A DNA stretch of 45,123 bases from Lachnospiraceae bacterium (GTDB lineage: Bacteria; Bacillota; Clostridia; Lachnospirales; Lachnospiraceae). Below are positions 17,780-26,300 of this stretch, in pieces (position 1 is the first letter of the stretch; every line of letters begins with the position of its first letter). Below the pieces are notes generated by a model. That model did not search any database. It was not told the DNA's origin and was given only the letters and a program-made list of their open reading frames with translations. The position numbers and the translations under genes are program-made. The stretch covers positions 1 through 45,123 of the forward strand of contig JAILRA010000096.1 of the NCBI GenBank assembly GCA_024698715.1, written 5' to 3'.

Positions 17780-19469
17780 CTTTGAAACTCTTTACCAACG
17801 GAAGCATGCTTAAGAAGAATACCGAGAACATCATTTTACCGGGAAAAGCACTGTTCTCCAGCATGCCTATCAAAACCATACCGAGCTGCCATAACGCGAT
17901 CGCAATAAAATACCAGGGTGTTTTTTCTTTTTTCACAAAAGCAAAAACGATCGGATAAATAAGCGAATAAAGCGACATACCCGTGAAAATGATACCCTGA
18001 ATGATGCCGAAACAGTATGCAATCTGAAGATACGAATTATGTGCATGAGGAACGGCATACCAATGCAGGATATACACCGAAGGATATTCTTCTTTGTGAC
18101 CTGTAAAATTGAGGTTCTTAAAGAAGTACGCGAATATGTATTTTCTTATTCCGAATATCTTTTCTATTCCTTCGTAATTTTCGTAAACATATGCGGGATG
18201 TTCATGGTCCGTTCCGGGAAGCACATGATCTGGATATGAGTATACAACTCCTCCTATCTCCACATATTCTCCGAGAGGTTCTTCTTCCTGAGCTTCTTCA
18301 GCCGCAGGATCGGGAGAAGCATATCTTTCTTCGGATATCACTTCCTGTGTGACTATACCGCCTCTTGTATCGATGTTCTCGGGATCGAACCTTCCGGTGA
18401 AGCATTCGAAAAACTCATTCAGATCAGTGTATTTTTCAGAATTCCAGGGATCAAACGAATGTACAAAATCCTCACTGTATTCGGTGATCCAGATCGGATG
18501 ATGTCTTAATGCGGGTATGTATCTTACACAGACAAAAACAAGCGGGAAACTCAATGCAAAAATGCAGAACATGCAGATCCCCTTTAAAAGGAATCCTTTG
18601 AGAAACTTCTTTCTGAACAGAATGAGATCATTCAGAACGAGATAAAGTATCGTTGTGAAAAAGAATGAAACAAGGGTGCTTCTGCTTATCGTAAGACACG
18701 CAAATGACCACATGGCGCATGCAAAAAGGAAATGGATCACGCGAAGGAATTTCCCGGCATTTATCTTTTCAAGATATGTGCACTTTACAAGCCATCCGAA
18801 ATAAACACAAAGATAAAACATTCCGTTAACATTGGAATTGGTATACGCACCGACATATCTTATCTGATCGTAGGGGCGATGCAAAAACGCAAATGACTGG
18901 ATCAGGAAAAACGAAATGATGAGCGCATCCGAAAGAGATACAAAAAGTCTTTCGTCATCTTTTGAATCACCGGGAGCAAGGAAAAGCGGGATGAAATACA
19001 ACCCGAAATAAAGCGGCCACAATGCCCTGTTTATCGAGATCGTACAAAGAATAAAGAATGCGGCGCATACATAAAAGAACGGATTTAATCTCTTAAATAT
19101 TCCGACGAATTCTTTTTTGATGATACCCTGAATGAGCCTTATGACGATCAAGCCGTAAAATACAGTTTCGACAACAAGTCCGGCAAACGCCATCCTGTGT
19201 ATTGCACTGTAATAATATTTCTTTATAACGAAAGCCGCTACGGGAACGGATAGGATAAGCCAGATAAGATAAGGGATTTTAATGAAACTCTTGAATCCGA
19301 ATTTCGTGACCGTTACGGGGAAAATGCAAAAGCCGACACAGCTGACGGCAAGATTCCACCAGTCTCCGCCGCCAACCGCTCTTACAAAAGCAACGGTGCA
19401 AAGAAGGAGCATGCTCAGAGTATATATTATTCTTTTGTGATCGATCGTGATCGGTTTATGCTCTTTCAT
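17754..19469 (-). CDS. O-antigen ligase/polymerase-like membrane protein
   Basis: 571 aa, with about twelve hydrophobic segments. The Wzy_C/WaaL type is indicated by a large extracytoplasmic loop (about 325-470) followed by the family's catalytic-site signature VPHAHNSYLQIAYCFGII, with H475, H477 and N478. Another family-like stretch, CLTISRSTLVSFFFT, sits near residue 255. Members transfer or polymerise undecaprenyl-linked glycans on the outer face of the membrane, for example in O-antigen, teichuronic-acid-like or glycoprotein assembly. The loop contains an acidic segment (PDPAAEEAQEEEP). It is the third of four consecutive large membrane proteins. The glycan acted on is unknown; the fucose nucleotide genes at the right end are a possible but distant link. 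Confidence 0.75.
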   Translation of the reverse strand: MKEHKPITIDHKRIIYTLSMLLLCTVAFVRAVGGGDWWNLAVSCVGFCIFPVTVTKFGFKSFIKIPYLIWLILSVPVAAFVIKKYYYSAIHRMAFAGLVVETVFYGLIVIRLIQGIIKKEFVGIFKRLNPFFYVCAAFFILCTISINRALWPLYFGLYFIPLFLAPGDSKDDERLFVSLSDALIISFFLIQSFAFLHRPYDQIRYVGAYTNSNVNGMFYLCVYFGWLVKCTYLEKINAGKFLRVIHFLFACAMWSFACLTISRSTLVSFFFTTILYLVLNDLILFRKKFLKGFLLKGICMFCIFALSFPLVFVCVRYIPALRHHPIWITEYSEDFVHSFDPWNSEKYTDLNEFFECFTGRFDPENIDTRGGIVTQEVISEERYASPDPAAEEAQEEEPLGEYVEIGGVVYSYPDHVLPGTDHEHPAYVYENYEGIEKIFGIRKYIFAYFFKNLNFTGHKEEYPSVYILHWYAVPHAHNSYLQIAYCFGIIQGIIFTGMSLYSLIYPIVFAFVKKEKTPWYFIAIALWQLGMVLIGMLENSAFPGKMMFSVFFLSMLPLVKSFKDERNEKQD

Positions 19470-19520
19470 TTTACGTTAAATCCTTTTATCTTCAGACACT
19501 GATAGGATTATTACTTTCTC

Positions 19521-21167
19521 CTATCGAAGAATATACATACTAACTTCATCATCGGCAAACAAAAGCGTAGCATTCTTTTCCTGCAAAAGAATATCCACCT
19601 CTCCGCCTGTCAGTGTGGCGATGTACTTTGATCTCAGACCATCCATGTTATCTTTAACATAGTCAGGATAGCAGCAGCTGATACCGAATCCTTTCGGAAG
19701 AGAATACAGTCTCTGCCATTTCATATACACAACCTTATCGTCCAGTTTATCGTACAGGTTCCAGATCACAACATTGTCGTAATTCGGAACATTATCAGTG
19801 AGTTTCATATCCTGCATCGCAGCTTCCCAGTTCTGCGTTCTTTCGATCGTATCAGCCGTTGCGAAAGGCACCTGATAATCGTATGCCGAATTTGCCCTGG
19901 CAACGAAAAAGAATACGCAAAGAACTGCGATCGCAGCATTCTTAATAAAGAATCTGTTGTTCATAAGCGAGAGAACAAATATACCCGCTGCAATAAACGT
20001 AAGAAGATGTTTGCTGCCTTCAGTAAGCTTATACATCAAAAGAAGTGCTGCAAGCATTCCGAGCATTGAAAAGAGATAATGCCCTTCGAGTATCAGGATC
20101 GCATGATCATTATCCGACTCATTTTTCTTATCAGTATCATCCCGTTCATCCGAAGATTTTTTCTTCTCAGCTTCACCGGTCTTCTTACTTTTGAATATCT
20201 TAACAATATCGATCACAAACTGCACCGTGAAAACGATGATCATTCCGATGAAGGTAACAAAGAACGCACCTGATGCAAGACCTGTTCTGACGCCCTGAAT
20301 GCAGTGTCCGAGGAAGTCCTTGCTCATGTAATAAAGCCTTCCGAGGAAATTGTGTATTCCGGTCCCGATCCCTTTCGTAAAGAAATCCGTCAGCCAGTCC
20401 ATAGAGAAAAGGGGCGTAAAATATTCCGCACCGAGAAACTTTTTAACACATGCATATACTGCAAGCGTTCCGAGAAAAACAAGAGCGGAAGCTATAATCC
20501 TTCCTATCTTCTTTTGTGCGAACGAAAGTCCTATCGGAAGCAGCATGAAGAGCAAAAGATACGGACGCATTAAAGTCATTACGGAAGACATTAAAAGCAA
20601 AATAACGAATTTGTATGTTTTGTCTTCTTTCAGGAAACTGTAAGAAAATGCCGCAAAAAGAATGACCATGCAAAAGCATATTATTTCGGGCATTCCCGAA
20701 AGCATGTAACGTTCAAAAGGAATAAAGAACGTCATGCCGATCGCAAGCGATGCCATCTGCTTCCAGTTCATCTTTGTCAAAAGAACGAATGCGCAAGTGG
20801 TCACGCACATGAGGAAAATATTGCATACGATCGGAGACAGCAGATTCCATCCGAATATCATGCCCCATATGATCCAGGGAAATACAAGCACGGGACTCCA
20901 AGCCGCAAAACTCAGCATCTCAGCGTGACTTTCGTTAAAGCCGAAATACCCTTGAGGAAAACCGTATTTTACTATTCCTTCAACCTGCTTAAAGTAAAAG
21001 AGTTCGTCATTCCATTCGCAGTTCGGAAGATACACGTTTCCGATGGTTTCACCCTGAATCGCACAGTATATCACACACAAAAAAAGCGGGAAAAGCAGTG
21101 CTGTCAGTCCTTTTACGAGGATCATATATCTTTTGTTTTCTTTTAAATACGCAATAACTTTTTTCAT
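19521..21167 (-). CDS. Large polytopic membrane protein, putative GT-C type
   Basis: 548 aa, not recognised at family level. It has about ten to twelve hydrophobic segments. The first outer loop carries NCEWNDELFYFKQVEGIV (about 49-66), an acidic motif placed like the DD/DE of GT-C glycosyltransferases. A highly charged cytoplasmic loop (KIFKSKKTGEAEKKKSSDER, continuing with DDTDKKNESD) lies at about 325-360. The C-terminal soluble portion (about 435-548) holds WNLYDKLDDKVVYMKWQRLY. It sits between two other polytopic genes, 15 nt from one and 51 nt from the other, in a run of four. A role in surface glycan assembly is inferred from the ligase-like neighbour only. Confidence 0.5.
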   Translation of the reverse strand: MKKVIAYLKENKRYMILVKGLTALLFPLFLCVIYCAIQGETIGNVYLPNCEWNDELFYFKQVEGIVKYGFPQGYFGFNESHAEMLSFAAWSPVLVFPWIIWGMIFGWNLLSPIVCNIFLMCVTTCAFVLLTKMNWKQMASLAIGMTFFIPFERYMLSGMPEIICFCMVILFAAFSYSFLKEDKTYKFVILLLMSSVMTLMRPYLLLFMLLPIGLSFAQKKIGRIIASALVFLGTLAVYACVKKFLGAEYFTPLFSMDWLTDFFTKGIGTGIHNFLGRLYYMSKDFLGHCIQGVRTGLASGAFFVTFIGMIIVFTVQFVIDIVKIFKSKKTGEAEKKKSSDERDDTDKKNESDNDHAILILEGHYLFSMLGMLAALLLMYKLTEGSKHLLTFIAAGIFVLSLMNNRFFIKNAAIAVLCVFFFVARANSAYDYQVPFATADTIERTQNWEAAMQDMKLTDNVPNYDNVVIWNLYDKLDDKVVYMKWQRLYSLPKGFGISCCYPDYVKDNMDGLRSKYIATLTGGEVDILLQEKNATLLFADDEVSMYILR

Positions 21168-21182
21168 GTGAACCTGAATTTA

Positions 21183-22469
21183 TCAATAATACGATCTTCC
21201 CGCGAAGATCTGTCCGAAATACCATATACCGCTTACAAGATGCAAAAGGAAAAACGACAATTCCGCTATTCCGAACGCTCTTCTTTTTTTATCGAAGATA
21301 TCTTTTATCGTAATGATCAAAGCAGTGAAGAAACTGAAAAACAATCCGTACATATACGACCATGAAAAGTTAAAGTCCACTGCTCTTCTTCCTTTTTCAA
21401 AACAGAAAAACGCGAAGCAGAACGATACTATGTAGAAAAGCCATGTAAACCGGTATCCCGCATTTTTCTTCAAAAGAGGGATGTTAAATGCAAGCACCGC
21501 CAGAGGAAATGCCATTGCGAAAATGATCGATGTAAGCATGTTGTCGGTATACAAAAGCCAGATCTTACCGAGGCAGAATCCAATGCCGCCTTCTTCACCG
21601 GTGTCAGGAACAAATACTCCCTTAAACTGATACAAAAGATCGATAAGCGTCGGCACAAAGATGAGTGCGATTAACAACGATTCCCTGAAAGTTCTGCATT
21701 TGTTCTTGAAGAACCTGAAGAACACAAGAAGCACCGCTGAGGCGCCGAGCACTATCGTAAAACTAGGTTTTGCCATCGTTGATAAAAGAAAAACAACCGC
21801 AAAGAAAATATAGTCTTTTATGTTTTCTTTGGCGGGCTTTTCATATTCATTCATCAGTTTTATAAAACACGCGAACGAAAGGATCGCAAACGGTCTCGCC
21901 GCCATATACGTCGCATTCTGGAATGGATTCGGACTGAACACACCGAGGTATCTGAACCTTGTACCCGCATAAACATTCGGTATTATCAGCATGGATACAA
22001 AAAATATCGAAACCGACAGGATGCCCGATGCTATACCTGCGAGAAGACGAATACTGTTTTTTTCGATCGATAAACTTTCAAATCCGAATTCATTAAGACC
22101 GGAGTTCTCTTTCGGTCTTTTAAAAAGAAATGCATCTATAACAAGCTTCGTTGCAATGACTGACAGTGTGTTCAGAATACAGGTTGCCAGCGCCACGCTG
22201 TTTTCGGGCGAAAGAAAGATATTGATCAGTGCAGAGAGTTTGAAAAGTATCGGATACGGGAAACTGTATCCGCTGTCGAGTCCCTGCATTTCCTGCATGT
22301 ACGCATACATGTCCGATGGAAAATTATTTATCGAAAAATCACTTTCATGATATATCACACCGCTGACCGCCTGATTCTTAAAAAGAATAAAAGTGATCAC
22401 CGCAAAAGCACATGTAAGGAATGCAAAGAAAATATATTCAATTAAGGGATTATATTTCTTTTCTTTCAT
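21183..22469 (-). CDS. Polytopic membrane protein, putative glycan-related
   Basis: 428 aa, about ten hydrophobic segments, family not recognised. The first outer loop contains YHESDFSINNFPSDMYAYMQEM (about 40-61), with acidic residues after TM1, again GT-C-like in placement. It begins inside trmD (20-nt overlap), so its translation depends on the housekeeping trmD message. A basic cytoplasmic loop (FKNKCRTFRESLL) is near residue 255. It is the first of four consecutive large membrane-protein genes; the set contains no soluble glycosyltransferase, flippase or sugar-nucleotide gene. Confidence 0.5.
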   Translation of the reverse strand: MKEKKYNPLIEYIFFAFLTCAFAVITFILFKNQAVSGVIYHESDFSINNFPSDMYAYMQEMQGLDSGYSFPYPILFKLSALINIFLSPENSVALATCILNTLSVIATKLVIDAFLFKRPKENSGLNEFGFESLSIEKNSIRLLAGIASGILSVSIFFVSMLIIPNVYAGTRFRYLGVFSPNPFQNATYMAARPFAILSFACFIKLMNEYEKPAKENIKDYIFFAVVFLLSTMAKPSFTIVLGASAVLLVFFRFFKNKCRTFRESLLIALIFVPTLIDLLYQFKGVFVPDTGEEGGIGFCLGKIWLLYTDNMLTSIIFAMAFPLAVLAFNIPLLKKNAGYRFTWLFYIVSFCFAFFCFEKGRRAVDFNFSWSYMYGLFFSFFTALIITIKDIFDKKRRAFGIAELSFFLLHLVSGIWYFGQIFAGRSYY

Positions 22470-23256
22470 CGTTTTCTATCTCACGCATCCTGATGATCTC
22501 TTCGGAGAGAGATCTTTTCTTTCTGAATTTGCGGGGATATTTGCCCTTGCATTCATTCAGTCTTTCAAGCATTTTTTCATACATATCAGGGCGTCTTTCT
22601 TTGGTTCTTTCCAAAGCTTTTTCAACACGCCATTTTTCGATCTCTTTGTGATTGCCGCTAAGCAGAACGGGCGGAACGCTTTTTTCCTGCCATTCTTCCG
22701 GTCTGGTATACTGCGGATATTCCAAAAGTCCGTCCGAAAAGCTTTCATCCGATGCCGATTCTTCGCTTCCGAGCACTCCCGGAATGAGCCTGGAGATACA
22801 GTCAATCATTACCATTGCGGCAAGTTCTCCGCCTGTAAGTACGAATTCTCCGAGTGAGATCTCATCCGTAACGATCTCTTCGATGACTCTCTCATCGATG
22901 CCCTCATAGTGACCGCAAAGGAATATCAGATCCTCTTCCTTTGACAGTTCTTCAACTATACGCTGATCGAATGTTCTGCCTTGAGGTGTCATTAAGATCA
23001 CTCTCGCTTTTTTGGATATTCCGTTCTTTGAAACAACATCATTGTAAGCATCAAAAATAGGCTGAGCCTGCATTAACATTCCGGCTCCGCCACCATACGG
23101 ATAGTCATCGACTTTTTTGTGTTTGTCCAACGAATAATCCCTGATATCCACGGCATTAATCGTTATTATCCCCGCATCGGACGCTCTTTTTAAAATGCTT
23201 GTATTCAAGCCTTCCTCGACCATCTCGGGAAATAAACTCAGTATATGAAAATTCAA
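22450..23256 (-). CDS. trmD: tRNA (guanine-N1)-methyltransferase
   Basis: SPOUT-class enzyme that methylates G37 next to the anticodon, preventing +1 frameshifts. 268 aa. Knot-forming segments are present: LFPEMVEEGLNTSILKRA (8-25), DDYPYGGGAGMLMQ (50-63), the AdoMet-binding LCGHYEGIDERVIEE (113-127), and LGEFVLTGGELAAMVMIDCIS (135-155). PGVLGSEESASDESFSDGLL covers the position of E. coli Asp169, the proposed catalytic base; by my alignment it is Glu here (DESF instead of xDSF), a conservative change. It follows rimM after 37 nt, the classical arrangement, and overlaps the next, membrane-protein, gene. Confidence 0.96.
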   Translation of the reverse strand: MNFHILSLFPEMVEEGLNTSILKRASDAGIITINAVDIRDYSLDKHKKVDDYPYGGGAGMLMQAQPIFDAYNDVVSKNGISKKARVILMTPQGRTFDQRIVEELSKEEDLIFLCGHYEGIDERVIEEIVTDEISLGEFVLTGGELAAMVMIDCISRLIPGVLGSEESASDESFSDGLLEYPQYTRPEEWQEKSVPPVLLSGNHKEIEKWRVEKALERTKERRPDMYEKMLERLNECKGKYPRKFRKKRSLSEEIIRMREIENDERKEI

Positions 23257-23293
23257 AATGTACCTCTTTAGTGCCGCCCGTCTTATCCTCGGA

Positions 23294-23815
23294 TCAGTCC
23301 AAAAGTCCAGGCATAATATGAACGGTCATGATTTCTTCGTCAAGGTCGACATCCATTATACATTCTTCTATTGCAGGTATCAAAACCTCTTTGCCGTCCG
23401 GTTGGGTTACAACATAGACATCATTGGCTTTTGTGAAAAGAACATCCGTAAGTTCGCCGAATTCTTCTCCCTCGTCGGTAACGACTTTCAGTCCTAGAAG
23501 ATCCGCCACAAAATACTCGTCGTCTTCAAGATCGACAGCATGTTCCCTGTCCACATATATATTTTTGCCCTTAAAAGGCTCTATTTCGTTGATATCACCG
23601 AATTCTTTGAATTTGACGATGATAAACTGCTTAAAGTATTTTACGTTCTGAATGTGCAGGACCTTAAGTTCTTTTCCCGTATCGAGAAAAACTTCGTCAA
23701 GTTCGTCATATCTTCTCGGATCGTCGGTTGTCGGAAAAACCTTTACTTCTCCCTTGATCCCGTGCGTGGAAGTAATGGCTCCGACCTGCAGATATTTGTC
23801 AGAATCTATTTCCAA
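23294..23815 (-). CDS. rimM: Ribosome maturation factor RimM
   Basis: 16S rRNA-processing factor that binds ribosomal protein S19 during 30S head assembly. At 173 aa it has the normal two-domain form. The N-terminal beta-barrel begins YLQVGAITSTHGIKGEVKVFP (9-29) with the invariant THGIKGEV, and DDPRRYDEL follows. The PRC-barrel half shows DDEYFVADLLGLKVV (about 97-111) and the family signature VLIPAIEECIMDVDLDEEIM (about 144-163). It lies between pyrF and trmD in the same direction. rpsP and ffh, its usual upstream neighbours, are replaced here by pyrF. Confidence 0.96.
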   Translation of the reverse strand: MEIDSDKYLQVGAITSTHGIKGEVKVFPTTDDPRRYDELDEVFLDTGKELKVLHIQNVKYFKQFIIVKFKEFGDINEIEPFKGKNIYVDREHAVDLEDDEYFVADLLGLKVVTDEGEEFGELTDVLFTKANDVYVVTQPDGKEVLIPAIEECIMDVDLDEEIMTVHIMPGLLD

Positions 23816-23885
23816 ATCGTACTCCTTACAATCAGTCCGAAACCGGACTTCAAATGCCGTAATAATTCTTTCGTTCCGTTATCCT

Positions 23886-24803
23886 TTACATTGCAGACTT
23901 GATATCCGCTTTCATATCAAGTACGGCACGACGTGATGCATCCGCAAAATTCTTATCGGTAAATTCCGCATATTTCTCATTCTGATAAGCTGCGATGATC
24001 CCTCTCGAAGAATTGATGATCGCACCGAGGCCGTCCTTGTTAAAGAAATGAACGAGATCCGCTCCTTTTCCTCCCTGTGCACCGTATCCGGGAACAAGGA
24101 TATATACCTTGGGCATTTTCTTTCTTAAGATCTCGCCCTGCTCGGGATATGTGGCTCCGACAACTGCGCCCACATTGCTGTATTCGCCGTCCATTGAAGT
24201 GCTTCCCCACTCATTGACCTTATCGGCAACATGCTCATATAAAGGCTTGCCGTCTATGATCCTGTCCTGAAATTCTCCCGAACTCGGATTGGATGTTTTG
24301 ACCAGAACAAAGATACCTCTGTCATTGGCATTGCAAACATCAACGAAAGGTTTTACGCCGTCGGTTCCGAGATACGGATTAACGGTAGCAAAGTCTTCAT
24401 CAAACGGCATGAATGTTTTGCCTTCGATCTCAACAGTTCCGAGATGTCCGACTGCATATGCAGCGGAGGTCGATCCGATATCGCCTCTTTTAACATCTCC
24501 GATAACAACGAGTCCCTTTGATTTACAATAATCCACTGTTCTTTTGAAAACTTCAACACCGTCAGTTCCGAACTGCTCATACATTGCGATCTGAGGCTTT
24601 ACGGCGGGGATCAGATCATATGTGGCATCAACTATCGCTTTATTAAAAAGCCATACGGCTTCTGCTGCGCCCTTAAGGTTCGCACCGTATTCTTCATAAC
24701 ATTCATCCAGAATGAATCTCGGAATGAATTTGAGTGTGGGATCGAGTCCTACTACTATAGGTGCGTCTTTTTCGACTATTTTGTTGATGAGTTTTTGTAT
24801 CAT
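23886..24803 (-). CDS. pyrF: Orotidine 5'-phosphate decarboxylase (type 2)
   Basis: Converts OMP to UMP, the last step of pyrimidine synthesis. 305 aa, the longer type 2 class found in Clostridia, actinobacteria and others. Motifs: VVGLDPTLKFIP (17-28), and the catalytic Asp-Lys-Asp array in VIGDVKRGDIGSTSAAYA with D103, K105 and D108. VTVNPYLG-type phosphate-side residues appear as ATVNPYLGTDGVKPF. The C-terminal ILVPGYGAQGGKGADL contains the phosphate-binding GxGxQGG. A GGAG site precedes the ATG, 21 nt after the GltS-like gene. No other pyr genes are nearby. Confidence 0.96.
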   Translation of the reverse strand: MIQKLINKIVEKDAPIVVGLDPTLKFIPRFILDECYEEYGANLKGAAEAVWLFNKAIVDATYDLIPAVKPQIAMYEQFGTDGVEVFKRTVDYCKSKGLVVIGDVKRGDIGSTSAAYAVGHLGTVEIEGKTFMPFDEDFATVNPYLGTDGVKPFVDVCNANDRGIFVLVKTSNPSSGEFQDRIIDGKPLYEHVADKVNEWGSTSMDGEYSNVGAVVGATYPEQGEILRKKMPKVYILVPGYGAQGGKGADLVHFFNKDGLGAIINSSRGIIAAYQNEKYAEFTDKNFADASRRAVLDMKADIKSAM

Positions 24804-24824
24804 ATTTTTATCTCCTTTGAAAAC

Positions 24825-26255
24825 CTAAACATTTTCCTGTTTGGGTTGTTTTTTTCTGAATATGACCGAACGGAAAAGAATAATGTTCAACACGATGAAG
24901 TAAAGCGCGATAACACCCATCGTGATATATACACTCGTATCGCTCTTGGGACAGAAAGCCGCCACGAGCATCATCGGGAATCCCAGAAGGATCGCAGGGA
25001 AGTTCTGGTAAACAATATTCTCCGATGCGGGGGTGTCGAATGAAGGATCTATCTCTCTTAAAAGAATAACACCCGTCGAAGCCGTTCCCGTAAGCATTCC
25101 GTACATTACCATGAACTGCTCATGTTTATACTGAGAGAAAAGCCTGTTGGATACAAATTTGATGTATACAAATGTAACCAATACGCCCAGCACTGCGAGG
25201 ATAATCAGAACAAGCCAGTAATCCTTGATAAGATCGACACGGATGGCTCCGATTCCCGCAACGATCATAATATCAAAAGCGAAACCCGCGATCCTGTTCA
25301 AAAGGAAATTATTGACGTAATCGCGGTGCATCAGATTAGTTTTCTTGAGCAGTTTCAGTATTTCCTTAACGATGACCGCCGAAAGTGCGCCGAGCAGGAA
25401 ATTAAATCCGTATATCGTGGTTGTAAGCCCCGGTCCCACCAATTCCGCAAGAGTGACCATAAGAGCAAAAGTAAGCGCATAACAGACAAACACCAGAGCA
25501 ATCTGTAAAGTAAGCTTGTCTATCGAGTCCACCATCGGAACCTCTCCGTCCTCTTCCACGAGTTCGTTGTTAAGTTTGGAACCCAACTCGCGAATGACAA
25601 TATTGCCTTTTTTCTTATGATAGTTAAGATAGATTACACCGCCGATACTTGCAGCAAGAAAACCCAATGCGGCTATGGTAAGTCCGAAGGATTTGCCGCC
25701 GATGAATCCGTAATCGTTTTCGTATATAGAACCGTAGTTTAATGCCTGTCCGGTACCCTGTCCGAACCCGAAGCAAAGTATGATGCCGCTCGCTTTAATA
25801 AGCTTCGGAATAAAAAAGGAAGCCGCAACCGTAACCGCCAGACCGATAAATCCCTGTAAAAGATAGGTGCTTACCGTGGTGATTCCGGTATTTATGACCT
25901 CATTTATACGCCCTTTTATCTTTCCCTTGCTTTCTGATTTTCTGAGCGTCATCGCAATAAATCCGATTGCAAGACAATGATATGTGAGCACTTCAAGTAT
26001 TTCAATCCCGCTCATTGAAGTGCCTTCATTGAAGATCGGAAAATTGAAAATATATTCCCCGAGCGTGAATTTGGCAATGGTAGAGATCAAAAGAAGAAAC
26101 AGTCCTCCCAAAACCGATACCGGGATCAGCGATTTCCGTAAAAAAGGTATATATCTTTTCAGTGTATTCCCTACAAGAAGGCTGCCTAAAATCATAGCCA
26201 TAAAAAGAATTATCGGCCATACGTTGGTACTTGCAAATGATAATCCGCTAGACAT
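24825..26255 (-). CDS. GltS-like sodium/glutamate symporter family protein
   Basis: 476 aa with about twelve hydrophobic segments in two inverted halves. The first half contains the conserved pore stretch GIILCFGFGQGTGQALNYG (about 156-174), corresponding to the GGHGTA-type loop of the GltS/ESS family. The second half has MYGMLTGTASTGVILLREIDP (about 388-408). Known members import glutamate with Na+. The first-half loop departs from the usual GltS signature (FGFGQGTG for GGHGTA-like), so the substrate could be another carboxylate or amino acid. It is co-directional with pyrF. A GGAGA site precedes the ATG. Confidence 0.8.
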   Translation of the reverse strand: MSSGLSFASTNVWPIILFMAMILGSLLVGNTLKRYIPFLRKSLIPVSVLGGLFLLLISTIAKFTLGEYIFNFPIFNEGTSMSGIEILEVLTYHCLAIGFIAMTLRKSESKGKIKGRINEVINTGITTVSTYLLQGFIGLAVTVAASFFIPKLIKASGIILCFGFGQGTGQALNYGSIYENDYGFIGGKSFGLTIAALGFLAASIGGVIYLNYHKKKGNIVIRELGSKLNNELVEEDGEVPMVDSIDKLTLQIALVFVCYALTFALMVTLAELVGPGLTTTIYGFNFLLGALSAVIVKEILKLLKKTNLMHRDYVNNFLLNRIAGFAFDIMIVAGIGAIRVDLIKDYWLVLIILAVLGVLVTFVYIKFVSNRLFSQYKHEQFMVMYGMLTGTASTGVILLREIDPSFDTPASENIVYQNFPAILLGFPMMLVAAFCPKSDTSVYITMGVIALYFIVLNIILFRSVIFRKKQPKQENV

Positions 26256-26300
26256 TAATTTCTCCGTTTCTATATTTGATCAAACTGCTTTGTCATTTTT

